From Oscillospiraceae bacterium (GTDB lineage: Bacteria > Bacillota > Clostridia > Oscillospirales > Ruminococcaceae): a stretch of DNA of 64,000 nt. The stretch lies in contig JAHHTZ010000003.1 in the NCBI GenBank assembly GCA_020024285.1, forward strand, positions 186,001-250,000, read 5' to 3'. How positions within the stretch are numbered: position 1 is the stretch's first letter; each line of letters begins with the position of its first letter. The notes under the pieces are model-generated. The model was not told where the DNA came from. It did no database searches and saw only the letters and a list, made by a program, of their open reading frames with translations. Of the stretch, positions 42,231 through 50,739 are shown one piece after another. The position numbers and the translations under genes are program-made.

Positions 42231-43484
42231 ATGAGCATCATTACAACACTGAGCAGGATGTGGCTTACCCGCTCTGTAAAACCGTTTACCTTCAAAAACG
42301 AATACGACGAAAAATTGCCGTATTCCCAGTGCCAAAATCTCGGATTGTACGTCCATATCCCGTTTTGCAGCAGCATTTGCAGCTTTTGCCCCTACTGCAA
42401 GGTGAAATATTCCAAGGAGCTGTGCGACCGTTACCTCGATGCACTCCTGCGCGAAATCGCTCTTGTGGGCAATCAGATCAGTGGCAAAAAGCAGGTCACA
42501 AGCCTTTATTTCGGGGGTGGGACTCCTGCCCTTGCCGCAGACCGCCTCAAAGAGATCATCGACGCACTGAAGGAGCATTTTGAAATCACCGAGGGGATCG
42601 GGGTAGAGCTCCACCCCGACAATGTAACGCGCACCACACTGCAAACCCTGCGGGATGCAGGTGTTACAAAAATCAGCATCGGCATCCAGTCCTTTCAGGA
42701 AAAATATCAGGACATCTTGGGCAGAAAGCCCATCGATCTCCCCGCTATGGCGCAATCCTTATCGGAGGTCCCGTTTGAAACGGTCTCGATGGATTTTATC
42801 TTTGCGCTCCCCACACAGACCTTCGAGGATCTCAAACAGGACATCGATACCGCCTTTGCCAACGGAGCAAATCATGTTGCCATCTACCCTTTTATCGACT
42901 TTACCTTCACGCAGAGCACAGTACCCACAATGAAAAAGAAAGAAAAGCGCGCTCTGCTCGATGCCATCACAGCATACTGTATGGAACAGGGCTACCACCG
43001 AAGCTCGATCTGGACGTTTTCCAAGGAGGAGCGGGCAAATTATTCTTCCATGACACGGGAGCATTTTCTCGGCTTTGGCTGCTCTGCGACCACCCTTTTG
43101 AAGGACCAGTTCAAGATCAACACCTTCTCTGTGGAAGAATACTGCAAGCGCATCGACGCACAAAAACTCCCGACTGCGCTGACCATCCGCTTCACCCGCC
43201 GCCAGAGGATGGTGTATTACCTGTTCTGGACTGCCTACAGCACCCAGGTGGACAGCCGCGATTTTGAAGAGTTCTTCGGTGTTCCGCTTCGATCGATGTA
43301 TGGCTTTGAAATCTGGCTTGCCAAGCTTTTAGGCTTCGTCACAGAGGAAAACGGGGTCTACCGCATGACGCTCAAGGGCGCCTTCTACTATCATTACTAC
43401 GAAAATTTCTACACCCTCTCTTACATCGACAAGATGTGGGGGATCTTACGAAAAGAAGCCTTCCCCGAATCCATCAAATTCTAA
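42231..43484 (+). CDS. HemN/HemW-like radical SAM protein
   Basis: A 417-residue member of the coproporphyrinogen-oxidase-like radical SAM group. It has LGLYVHIPFCSSICSFCPYC with Cys46, Cys50 and Cys53 as cluster ligands and an extra Cys56. LYFGGGTPAL, ISIGIQSFQEKYQDILGR and the C-terminal HemN domain (about 300-410) follow. The N-terminal ~35 residues and the FCPYC extension distinguish it from the clear HemW at 20 kb. It could be a HutW/ChuW-type tetrapyrrole enzyme or an enzyme on an unrelated substrate; the sequence alone does not decide. It is co-transcribed with the preceding radical SAM gene. Confidence 0.8.
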   Translation: MSIITTLSRMWLTRSVKPFTFKNEYDEKLPYSQCQNLGLYVHIPFCSSICSFCPYCKVKYSKELCDRYLDALLREIALVGNQISGKKQVTSLYFGGGTPALAADRLKEIIDALKEHFEITEGIGVELHPDNVTRTTLQTLRDAGVTKISIGIQSFQEKYQDILGRKPIDLPAMAQSLSEVPFETVSMDFIFALPTQTFEDLKQDIDTAFANGANHVAIYPFIDFTFTQSTVPTMKKKEKRALLDAITAYCMEQGYHRSSIWTFSKEERANYSSMTREHFLGFGCSATTLLKDQFKINTFSVEEYCKRIDAQKLPTALTIRFTRRQRMVYYLFWTAYSTQVDSRDFEEFFGVPLRSMYGFEIWLAKLLGFVTEENGVYRMTLKGAFYYHYYENFYTLSYIDKMWGILRKEAFPESIKF

Positions 43485-43496
43485 AATACCCGATTG

Positions 43497-43535
43497 AAAA
43501 AAGCACTTCTGTGAAAATAACAGAAGTGCTTTTAT
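43497..43535. terminator. bidirectional terminator between the radical SAM pair and the DUF2812 gene
   Basis: AAAAAAGCACTTCTGT and ACAGAAGTGCTTTTA form a hairpin with a 7-nt loop between two convergent units. Confidence 0.82.
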
Positions 43536-43597
43536 ATCTTCCGACTTGCAGATGCAAAATCCGAAGCCTTGTTTTGCTGCATCTTGCGCGGAGTACA

Positions 43598-44989
43598 TCA
43601 GGCGCTGCGCTTCCCCAATCGTTCTCCGACGATCTTGAGCTGCTCTGCGGTTACCTCCCAGTCGAAGTAAATCTTTACAAGGACGTCATCCCAGCAAAGG
43701 ACATAATCATTGCGATACCCGTATTTCTCATCGTACAGGCGGTACACCTCCTCTGTTCCTGCGAAGGAAACATCCTGCAGCTGATAGTTCTCATCAAAAA
43801 TCGGATCGACCTTCAGCAGGCTGTCCTTGCACATTTTATAAAGGAACGGAGCTTTTATTTCAACAACAGTATACTCAAGGTGTGGAATGTTTTTGAAATC
43901 TGCGGCATCGAAGCGCGGGCTCTGCCTTGCATTCTGCCTTTTCAGAAGAAAGGACTCCTCCTCATCCAAGGTACAGCTGTAATCCTGATACTCCGTTTTC
44001 ACCAAATCTTCGATTTTCAGCGGCAGCTCATCGTGTCCAACCGTCCAGACTCGACCTTGATACTCATACGTTTCCTCCCCTTTGTCCGCTAAAAAACCAT
44101 GCTCATAGGAGGAGAGCGTTGCAAACAAGATCAGTCCAAGTAGCAGAAAGGAAGCCACAAAGCTTGATACGATCGTCACGGTGCGGTTGACCGTTCTGGA
44201 GGCTTTTTGCTGCTTGAGCACGTTTTTGATCTGGACTACGATGATGTAAAGCAGCGGTATATACAGCAGTGTCAGCACGGTGATGAATTTGAGCTGCCTG
44301 TCCGACCCTACGAACAAATCGATCAGCATCACTGCCAATCCGAGAAGAATGATGCATGTGATGATACTTTGCAGCTTCTTTGCTCCCTTAGGCTCCAGAA
44401 GGGTCCCGTACTGCGCCTCTTTTCGCGCCCTTCGGTACCACCCAAAATAGCAGACCAATTCTGCCACAGCCTCCACTCCAAGCAGCAGGAAACACAGCGG
44501 AGAAAACATCCTCATCGTGCTGGAAAGGAGCTCGATCGGGTCCTGCCTGAGAGAAACAAAGAATATTCCTATCTGCATCAGTCCGATGGCAAGATAAATA
44601 AGCTGTGTTGGGATGAGATTCTTTTTGGCGCAGGTATGGATGGCTTCCACCTCGAGGCTGGGTTCCGTTTCGATTGGGACAGGGTTTTCCTGCTCGTTGT
44701 AAAAAATCTGCATCTGCCCAAAGCTGCATGCAAGCACCCACCCTGCATGGGCACAGAATTCCTCAAAGATTTTTTGTTCTTCCGTCGGCTCCGGGTCAAA
44801 CTCGGATGCTCTCCCGTAATATGTCACCGAAAAGCGAAGGCTCTTTGGCTCGATGCGGCGGTATACCCACCCAAAACCTCCGATTTTCTCGATCATCCAG
44901 CCCTTTTGCGCCATTTTCTCAAGGTGTCTGCTGATTGTGGTGCGGTTGTAAATGGGAAAGTGTTCTATCCTTCGTTTTGTATCCTTCAT
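43598..44989 (-). CDS. DUF2812 domain membrane protein
   Basis: A 463-residue protein. The N-terminal DUF2812 domain (about 10-115) contains EKMAQKGWMIEKIGGFGWVYRRIEP and EEFCAHAGWVLACSFGQMQIF. It is followed by about four membrane helices (roughly 128-150, 163-185, 210-232, 236-255) and another near 270-290, then an extracellular C-terminal domain. DUF2812 proteins are regularly encoded with PadR-type repressors, as here (4-nt overlap). They may respond to membrane-active compounds, but no activity has been established. The PadR gene comes first, so both are under the same operators. Confidence 0.8.
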   Translation of the reverse strand: MKDTKRRIEHFPIYNRTTISRHLEKMAQKGWMIEKIGGFGWVYRRIEPKSLRFSVTYYGRASEFDPEPTEEQKIFEEFCAHAGWVLACSFGQMQIFYNEQENPVPIETEPSLEVEAIHTCAKKNLIPTQLIYLAIGLMQIGIFFVSLRQDPIELLSSTMRMFSPLCFLLLGVEAVAELVCYFGWYRRARKEAQYGTLLEPKGAKKLQSIITCIILLGLAVMLIDLFVGSDRQLKFITVLTLLYIPLLYIIVVQIKNVLKQQKASRTVNRTVTIVSSFVASFLLLGLILFATLSSYEHGFLADKGEETYEYQGRVWTVGHDELPLKIEDLVKTEYQDYSCTLDEEESFLLKRQNARQSPRFDAADFKNIPHLEYTVVEIKAPFLYKMCKDSLLKVDPIFDENYQLQDVSFAGTEEVYRLYDEKYGYRNDYVLCWDDVLVKIYFDWEVTAEQLKIVGERLGKRSA

Positions 44990-45312
44990 GATTTTCGATC
45001 CTCCTTTCCAAAGATCAGGTCATAATCTGCAATTTGTGCTGCAAGGCGGGTGTACTCCTTTTCCAGCATCTCTCTGCCCTTTTCGGTCAGGATATAACTG
45101 CGCCGCCGTCCTTCCACTTTTGTTTCCCGTATCATTTGCGCATCGAGAAACTGTTCCAGCAGGGTATAGAGCGTTCCCGAACCGATCTGCACCCGATGAT
45201 CTGTCATATCCGGCACACGATCGAGGATATCCATCCCGTAGCATTCCTCCTTCAGGCAGAGCAGCGTATAAAACATCTGCTCTGTGAGGGTCTGAAATTT
45301 TGCCCGTGCCAT
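44986..45312 (-). CDS. PadR-family transcriptional repressor
   Basis: A 108-residue winged-helix regulator. The PadR pattern LTEQMFYTLLCLKEECYGMDILDRV is followed by IGSGTLYTLLEQFLDAQMI, with the recognition wing EGRRRSYILTEKGREML. The short C-terminal helix serves dimerisation. PadR proteins usually repress an adjacent transporter or membrane protein gene and their own gene. Two palindromes in its promoter region support autoregulation. The gene overlaps the DUF2812 gene by 4 nt. Confidence 0.93.
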   Translation of the reverse strand: MARAKFQTLTEQMFYTLLCLKEECYGMDILDRVPDMTDHRVQIGSGTLYTLLEQFLDAQMIRETKVEGRRRSYILTEKGREMLEKEYTRLAAQIADYDLIFGKEDRKS

Positions 45313-45328
45313 CTCTTTGCCTCCTATT

Positions 45329-45382
45329 CTCGAATATCGAGTATCTTTACCCTCATTATATCTCGATTATCGAGAATGTCAA
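45329..45382 (-). promoter_or_regulatory. padR promoter with two operator palindromes
   Basis: On the minus strand, -35 TTGACA (45377-45382) and -10 TATAAT (45355-45360) are spaced by 16 nt. The spacer is filled by the 15-bp inverted repeat TCTCGATAATCGAGA (45361-45375). A second copy, CTCGATATTCGAG (45329-45341), lies downstream of the predicted transcription start, before the ribosome binding site. This is a classical repressor layout, most likely for PadR itself. Confidence 0.75.
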
Positions 45383-45439
45383 GATGATCGTGGATTTTTT
45401 CTTACACCGGCAGGATCGGATCGCTCAAAAAATAAAAAG

Positions 45440-45485
45440 AAAAGCGGTCCTGTTCGTGCTGTAAAAGCCGACAGAACCGTTTTTC
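45440..45485 (-). terminator. terminator of the nadA-nadB-nadC-niaR operon
   Basis: On the minus strand, ACGGTTCTGT pairs imperfectly with ACAGGACCGC, followed by CTTTTCTTTTTATTTTTT. A second strong hairpin (ACTATGCGCTG/CAGCGCATAGT, 45500-45537) lies just before it without a T-run. Confidence 0.65.
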
Positions 45486-45555
45486 TTCTGATATATGCAA
45501 CTATGCGCTGTGCAAATTGTTGCGCAGCGCATAGTATCTGATACACGATTTGATG

Positions 45556-46101
45556 TTACACATTGCCCTCTTCATAGGGCAGGATTTCTGCCAAAAAGCC
45601 CTTGGCTTTGAGCTGCGCCTCGATTTCGTCCAAAATCTCCTCGCGCTCTGCCGCAATGTGATGGAAGTGATAGCCGGAGGTGATATTCAGCAGGGGTGTG
45701 GACTTCCCGGTTCGGATCTGCTCCATAAAGGTCTGAATATCGCGGCGGCTTTTGATCTGGATCGGCGCAGAGATTTTGCCGTATGCGCGGTGGTTGACGA
45801 TCACATCCATCACACAGCCGCCCAAATCAACGATGGTATTCAGTTCCTCCTCCGTCTGTTCATTGGTGTGGCAGACCTTCAGGAGCCGCACCGCTTCTGT
45901 AGGGCGGTCCAGCAAATACCCCCGAATGGTTGACACAATGGGATGTCCTTCTGTGCGCAGCAGGGCAATATCCTGCACCACGACCTGACGGCTCACGCCC
46001 GTTGCCTTGCCCAGCGCAGCACCGGACAGCGGTGTCTGGCTGTTCTCCATCAACTGAAGGATCTTTTTTCGGCGATCGGCACCGCTCATCTCCTGCTCCA
46101 T
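45556..46101 (-). CDS. niaR: NAD biosynthesis transcriptional repressor NiaR (HTH-3H)
   Basis: A 181-residue regulator with an N-terminal HTH_11 domain (RRKKILQLMENSQTPLSGAALG) and a C-terminal 3H domain with the conserved histidines in VNHRAYG and SGYHFHHI. NiaR represses NAD biosynthesis or niacin uptake genes when niacin is present. The start chosen is the ATG at 46101 behind AAGGAGGGGAGAAG; an in-frame ATG 33 nt upstream lacks such a site. It is the last gene of the nadA-nadB-nadC operon, so the operon encodes its own regulator. Confidence 0.9.
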   Translation of the reverse strand: MEQEMSGADRRKKILQLMENSQTPLSGAALGKATGVSRQVVVQDIALLRTEGHPIVSTIRGYLLDRPTEAVRLLKVCHTNEQTEEELNTIVDLGGCVMDVIVNHRAYGKISAPIQIKSRRDIQTFMEQIRTGKSTPLLNITSGYHFHHIAAEREEILDEIEAQLKAKGFLAEILPYEEGNV

Positions 46102-46135
46102 CTTCTCCCCTCCTTCTTCCAAGTTCAAATCCATG

Positions 46136-46990
46136 TTATCTCAGCACTCTCAAATGCTTCAGGCTGATGTCCATGATCGGCGCCGAATGGGTCAGCGCGC
46201 CGCTTGAAACATAATCAATGCCAAGCTCGGTGATTTTTCTGATATTTTCCCGCGTGATGTTTCCCGAACACTCCGTCTTTGCTCTGCCGCCGATGATGCG
46301 GACCGCTTCTTTCATCTGCTCTGTTGTCATATTGTCGAGCATGATGATATCTGCGCCGGCTTCCACCGCCTCGCGCACCATATCGAGCGTTTCTGTTTCC
46401 ACCTCGATCTTGCGCACAAAGGGGGCATATTTTTTTGCAGCCTCGATTGCTTCCTTCACGCCGCCGGCAGCATCGATGTGGTTATCCTTGAGCAATACCC
46501 CGTCCGAAAGATTGTATCGATGATTGGAGCCGCCGCCCACCCGTACTGCGTACTTCTCAAAGATGCGCATACAGGGGGTCGTCTTGCGGGTATCGAGCAG
46601 GGTCGTTTTGCTGCCCTTGAGCAGCTCTGCCACGGAGTGGGTATACGTTGCGATCCCGCTCATACGCTGCAAATAGTTGAGGGCGGTACGCTCTGCAAAG
46701 AGAAGGACGCGGATATCGCCCCGTACCACTGCCATACGCTGCCCGGATTTCACCGGATCGCCGTCCTTCACAAAGAACTCGACCTCGGTTTTCGGGTCAA
46801 GCAGAAAAAAGACACGCTCAAAAACAGGCAGACCTGCAACAATGCCGTCCTCCTTGCAAATCAGGTCCACTTCCCCGAGCCTCTCTTCAGGCATCACGGC
46901 ATTGGTGGTAACATCCTCGCTGCTGATATCCTCCTCAAGGGCAAGGCGGATATATCGGTCTGCCACAAGCTGCATCGTTATGGAGTTCAT
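46136..46990 (-). CDS. nadC: nicotinate-nucleotide pyrophosphorylase (carboxylating), QPRTase
   Basis: Makes nicotinate mononucleotide from quinolinate and PRPP with loss of CO2. It has 284 residues, the family length. Typical segments are LALEEDISSEDVTTNAV, RTALNYLQRMSGIATYT, DTRKTTPCMRIFEKYAVRVGGGSNHRYNLSDGVLLKDNH and the late LDNMTTEQM and SGNITRENI. The ATG overlaps the nadB stop codon (ATGA). It follows the order of use in the pathway: NadB and NadA make quinolinate, NadC consumes it. Confidence 0.96.
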   Translation of the reverse strand: MNSITMQLVADRYIRLALEEDISSEDVTTNAVMPEERLGEVDLICKEDGIVAGLPVFERVFFLLDPKTEVEFFVKDGDPVKSGQRMAVVRGDIRVLLFAERTALNYLQRMSGIATYTHSVAELLKGSKTTLLDTRKTTPCMRIFEKYAVRVGGGSNHRYNLSDGVLLKDNHIDAAGGVKEAIEAAKKYAPFVRKIEVETETLDMVREAVEAGADIIMLDNMTTEQMKEAVRIIGGRAKTECSGNITRENIRKITELGIDYVSSGALTHSAPIMDISLKHLRVLR

Positions 46991-48177
46991 CGTTTCTCAT
47001 CCTTTCGCTGATCTGCAATGTGCTTTGCTGCACGCTCTGCAAATACCATGCTTTCCAGCAGGCTGTTGCTTGCCAGACGGTTTTTCCCGTGGACCCCGTT
47101 GCAGCTCGTTTCCCCTACTGCATAGAGGTGCTCCATCGTGGTTTCGGAGTTGCTGTCAACGTGGACACCGCCCATAAAATAATGCTGGGCGGGTACCACA
47201 GGGATCGGCTCCTTTGTTATATCATACCCTGCTTCTTTGCAAGTTGCAAGGATATTTGGAAAATGTACCTGAATTTCGTGTTCGGGGATGGCTGCAAAGG
47301 AGAGCCAGACATGCTTGCTCCCTTCCTTCTCCATCTCGCGCCGGATCGCCTGCGCCACAACATCACGGGGCAGCAGTTCATCCACAAAGCGTTCGCCGCG
47401 GCTGTTGAGCAATACGGCACCCTCGCCCCGGGCAGACTCGGAAATCAAAAAGCGGCGTCCTGGCTCCTTGCTGTAGAGGGCAGTCGGATGGATCTGAACA
47501 TAGTCCAAATGCTCCAGCTCCACCCCATGCTTTTGCGCTACGTCCAGTGCATCCCCGGTAAGGCAGGGGAAGTTTGTGGAATGCTCGTACCGACCGCCGA
47601 TGCCTCCGGTTGCCATCACGGTATCCCCGGCGTGGATATACAGCATATCTCCATCCTTTGTCTGGGCAGCCATCCCGGTGCAGACACCGTTTTCCACAAG
47701 GATATCCTTCATGGTGGTATACTCCATGATCGTTACATTTGGCAGCTTCTTCACCGCCTGAAGCAGCTTTGTGGTGATTTCCTTTCCCGTGATGTCCTCA
47801 TGGTAGCAGATGCGCGGACGGGAGTGCGCGCCCTCTCTCGTATAGGCGAGGGAGCCGTCGCTGTTGCGGGCAAATTCCACACCCCAGTCGATCAGCTGAT
47901 TGATGATGCTTCGACTGGAACGGAGCATGATATCGACGCTCTCCCTGCGGTTTTCATAATGACCTGCACGCATGGTATCTTCAAAATAATCGTCGTAGTC
48001 TGCATCGTTCAAAAGCACGCAGATACCACCCTGAGCCAGCATGGAGTTGCAGCTTTCCATGTCCTCCTTGCAGATCATCAGGATCTTCTGCGTCTTGGGC
48101 AGGTGAAGTGCAGTAAAGAGTCCGCTTACCCCGCACCCCGCAATCACCGTATCGTAATACAATTCTTTTTCCATCAT
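46987..48177 (-). CDS. nadB: L-aspartate oxidase (short form)
   Basis: A flavoenzyme that oxidises L-aspartate to iminoaspartate for NadA. It has 396 residues from the ATG behind GAAGG. The FAD-binding motif is VIAGCGVSGLFTALHLP. LAQGGICVLLNDADYDDYFEDTM and the catalytic region SRPRICYHEDITGKEI follow, with GVHVDSNSETTMEHLYAVGE and the C-terminal NRLASNSLLES. The protein stops soon after this last motif and so lacks the C-terminal helical domain present in the ~530-residue enterobacterial enzyme. Iminoaspartate is unstable, which makes its coupling to nadA (16-nt gap) sensible. Confidence 0.94.
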   Translation of the reverse strand: MMEKELYYDTVIAGCGVSGLFTALHLPKTQKILMICKEDMESCNSMLAQGGICVLLNDADYDDYFEDTMRAGHYENRRESVDIMLRSSRSIINQLIDWGVEFARNSDGSLAYTREGAHSRPRICYHEDITGKEITTKLLQAVKKLPNVTIMEYTTMKDILVENGVCTGMAAQTKDGDMLYIHAGDTVMATGGIGGRYEHSTNFPCLTGDALDVAQKHGVELEHLDYVQIHPTALYSKEPGRRFLISESARGEGAVLLNSRGERFVDELLPRDVVAQAIRREMEKEGSKHVWLSFAAIPEHEIQVHFPNILATCKEAGYDITKEPIPVVPAQHYFMGGVHVDSNSETTMEHLYAVGETSCNGVHGKNRLASNSLLESMVFAERAAKHIADQRKDEKR

Positions 48178-48193
48178 CGTTCGCCTTCTGTTC

Positions 48194-49099
48194 TTAATTT
48201 GCCAGCTCAAGCATCCGCTGGAGCGGATACCCTGCGGCGGATGCCACATCTGTGGAAACATGGACGGAATTTTCTCCTGTTTTAAGCACATGGAGGATCT
48301 TGTCCAGGGTGACTCGTTTCATATCAGCGCACACCGGAACCGTTTTCGGGAAATAAAAGGTTTTCTGCGGGTTTTTCCTGTTAAGCTCGTAGCTCACACC
48401 CACCTCGGTCCCAATGATAAACTCTGTATTGGTGCTCTCCGTTGCATACTTGATGATCCCCGAAGTAGAGCCGATATAATCTGCCATCTCCCGAACCTCA
48501 GCAGAACACTCCGGATGAACAAGGAGCTCCGCCTGCGGATGCGCCTGTTTGAGCTCATGCAATTCCTGCACAGAGATGCGGTCGTGGATGGGACAGTAGC
48601 CGTCCAAAACCATCACGTTCTTTTCCGGGAGCTGCTGGGCAACATAGCGTCCAAGGTTTTGATCCGGAATGAACAGGATGTTGTGATTTTTGAGATTGCG
48701 GATCACCTTCACCGCATTGGCGGAGGTGACGCACACATCGGACCATGTCTTGATCTGGGCTGTGGAATTGATGTAGCAGACAACTGCCAAGTCGGGATAC
48801 TCTCTGCGGCAGCGCTCCACATCCTCCTTGCGCACCATGTGCGCCATAGGGCAGTCCGCATGGAGATCCGGCAGCAAAACCTGCTTTTGAGGGCTGAGGA
48901 GCTTTCCGCTTTCGCCCATGAAATGCACCCCGCAATATACGATGATGGGGTTTTCAAGCCCCTGTGCCAGTTTGCTTAAATAAAAGGAATCTCCAATAAA
49001 ATCTGCAACCTCCTGAACTTCCGGCGATACATAGTAGTGCGCCAGGATCACAGCGTTTTTCTCCGCTTTGATTTTTGCGATTTCCTCCTGCTTTGTCAT
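48194..49099 (-). CDS. nadA: quinolinate synthase A
   Basis: Condenses iminoaspartate with dihydroxyacetone phosphate to quinolinate using a [4Fe-4S] cluster. It has 301 residues from the ATG at 49099 behind GAGGACAAC. Cys83 (ADCPMA), Cys169 (DGYCPIH) and Cys257 (PVCADM) are placed as the three cluster ligands. AHYYVSPEVQEVADFIGDS and the VHPECS and GTEVGV motifs are conserved. It is the first gene of the nadA-nadB-nadC-niaR operon. A promoter lies about 65 nt upstream. Confidence 0.95.
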   Translation of the reverse strand: MTKQEEIAKIKAEKNAVILAHYYVSPEVQEVADFIGDSFYLSKLAQGLENPIIVYCGVHFMGESGKLLSPQKQVLLPDLHADCPMAHMVRKEDVERCRREYPDLAVVCYINSTAQIKTWSDVCVTSANAVKVIRNLKNHNILFIPDQNLGRYVAQQLPEKNVMVLDGYCPIHDRISVQELHELKQAHPQAELLVHPECSAEVREMADYIGSTSGIIKYATESTNTEFIIGTEVGVSYELNRKNPQKTFYFPKTVPVCADMKRVTLDKILHVLKTGENSVHVSTDVASAAGYPLQRMLELAN

Positions 49100-49163
49100 G
49101 TTGTCCTCGATTCCCGCGTTGACCGCGCAGATATTTTTTTGCAATGATTTTTGCGTTTGACAC

Positions 49164-49192
49164 AGTATAGCATATTGCCATGCATATGACAA
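49164..49192 (-). promoter_or_regulatory. promoter of the nad operon
   Basis: On the minus strand, TTGTCA (49187-49192), 17-nt spacer, TATACT (49164-49169). Repeated GACAG/CTGTC and TGTCA elements just upstream and around the promoter are candidate NiaR contacts, but I cannot define one clear operator. Confidence 0.6.
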
Positions 49193-49352
49193 GACAGTTG
49201 TACAGCCTTTCTGTCATGTGCCCGAAATTTTGTATAAACAGTCTGTATCCAAAGCAAAACAGCGGCAAAAATTGCGCACAGATGACAGAAACTTCTCGAA
49301 AAGTGGAACATTCGCTGATCCTTTGGAACCGTGCATCCCATTGAGAGGCAAG

Positions 49353-49386
49353 AAAAGCCCTGCCGCGTTGACGGCAGGGCTTTTTC
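49353..49386. terminator. terminator beside the propeller lipoprotein pseudogene
   Basis: AAAAGCCCTGCCG pairs with CGGCAGGGCTTTTT around a 6-nt loop. On the minus strand it directly follows the stop codon of the frameshifted gene. Confidence 0.82.
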
Positions 49387-50575
49387 TATGGTTCGATGAT
49401 GCGAAATGTTGTTAGAGAAAGTTCTTTTCCCTGATAGGTGCAGGGGAAGGGTTCATACTTTCCTGTTGTTGTATCCATCACATAGTTGTTTTGTCCTTCC
49501 TCTCCCTCGGAGCAAAACAGAAGGCGATTTCCCTCTAAGGCAGCGCAAACGCGGTTTGTCCGCATGGAGTCCATCTGTTTGAGCAGCACATCCGTTTTCC
49601 CGGTCTGCAAATTGAGCCGTTCGATGCCGCAGTCGCACTCCCCCATGCCGTCATAGTAGCGGCTGAAGTAGATTTCGCTCCCGTCCTGCGACCAAACCGC
49701 CCTTCCGGTGTTGGAGCGTGCATCGGGGTTGCTGTACAAAAGCTGTGGTGTTCCTTCGCCGTCTGCACTCACGCACCAAAGCCCCGAGAGCAGCCATAGC
49801 TGCGGGATTTTCTCATAGGGGGTATCCTGATCGTAGGATGGTGTCGCTCTGCGATGAAAGGAGGTCGTATAGAGCACCTTCGTGCCGTCCGGGGAAACAG
49901 CCGGATTTTTAAGCGTTGTAAAGAAAAACGTGTCATCGATTTCAAGCGGCACAGAAATGGTCTGATGATATTTTTCTCCTGTTCTTCGATGGTTTTGGGG
50001 GTAACATCCGTCTGTGTCATCCCGCTGTCCAAGAGCTTTCTCTCCCCTGTGCTGACGTTGTAAGAATATAGGAGATAGTCCAAATACAGCTCCTGCGGTA
50101 CACACATGGAGAAGATAAGCGTCTGATTATCGGGCAGCCATCGGATGGATTCCACCTGCTGACCCTTCGGGTCACAGAGCACGGGGGTTGTTTCCTCCGT
50201 TTCCAGATTCAGAAGATAAAGCTCCATGCTCTCTCCGATTCGGGCATCCGACGAATTCGTGGGAAGATAGTTTGCATACGCCAAAAATCTCCCGTTTGGA
50301 CTCAATGCATTCGGCATTCCCATCCACACATTCTTCAGTGTTGTGATTTTTTCTGCCTGCATCGTTTCGGGATCGAATACGATCAGGTCTGAGCCCTCGT
50401 CTGATTCCACCAATCCTGCAAGGCAGCCGCTGTACTGCCCTTCCTCCGACTGGGGGAGCGGGCTGCTGTCTGTTTTCTTTTCAGACACTTCATTGGCAGA
50501 GCTTGTCTGTGCTTTGCATGCACAAAGAAACAGCATCAAACCGCATAACAGGGCTGCAAGAATTTTTCGTTTCAT
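49386..50575 (-). pseudogene. TolB/WD40-like propeller lipoprotein, frameshifted
   Basis: A gene for a ~395-residue lipoprotein split by one frameshift. The first part starts at 50575 (ATG behind AAAAGGGG) with a lipoprotein signal ending LFLCAC, then propeller-like blocks such as LSPNGRFLAYANY and IRWLPDNQTLIFSM. The second frame continues with AVSPDGTKVLYTT, AVWSQDGSEIYFSRYYDG and a normal stop at 49386. The switch occurs at an A5 run (minus strand; 49971-49975). Restoring one A would give a continuous frame through the EEQEK region. It may be a true mutation, a phase-variable tract or an assembly error. The regulator-sensor pair divergent to it also has a propeller-like domain. Confidence 0.75.
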
Positions 50576-50669
50576 CGTGATTCCCCTTTTCGCAGATCAA
50601 ATTTCGCCTCTCCTGCACTTTGAGATCGATCTTATTATATCGCCTTATGTGCAGGACTACAACTTTATC

Positions 50670-50722
50670 TTGACATTTTGGTTGGTAGGTAGTAGACTAA
50701 AATCAGTCTATAGTCAATAGAC
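50670..50722 (+). promoter_or_regulatory. blaI promoter with overlapping operator palindromes
   Basis: TTGACA (50670-50675), 17-nt spacer, TAGACT (50693-50698). Inverted repeat TAGACT-N6-AGTCTA (50693-50710) starts at the -10 box. A second one, GTCTAT-N5-ATAGAC (50706-50722), follows and overlaps it. This fits repression by the BlaI-type protein encoded directly downstream. Confidence 0.72.
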
Positions 50723-50739
50723 CAAAAGGAGGAAGAACA

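Noticed and set aside
47020..48285. 421-codon plus-strand frame opposite nadB
   Set aside because: Antisense shadow of nadB; its composition is atypical for a protein and there is no start signal.
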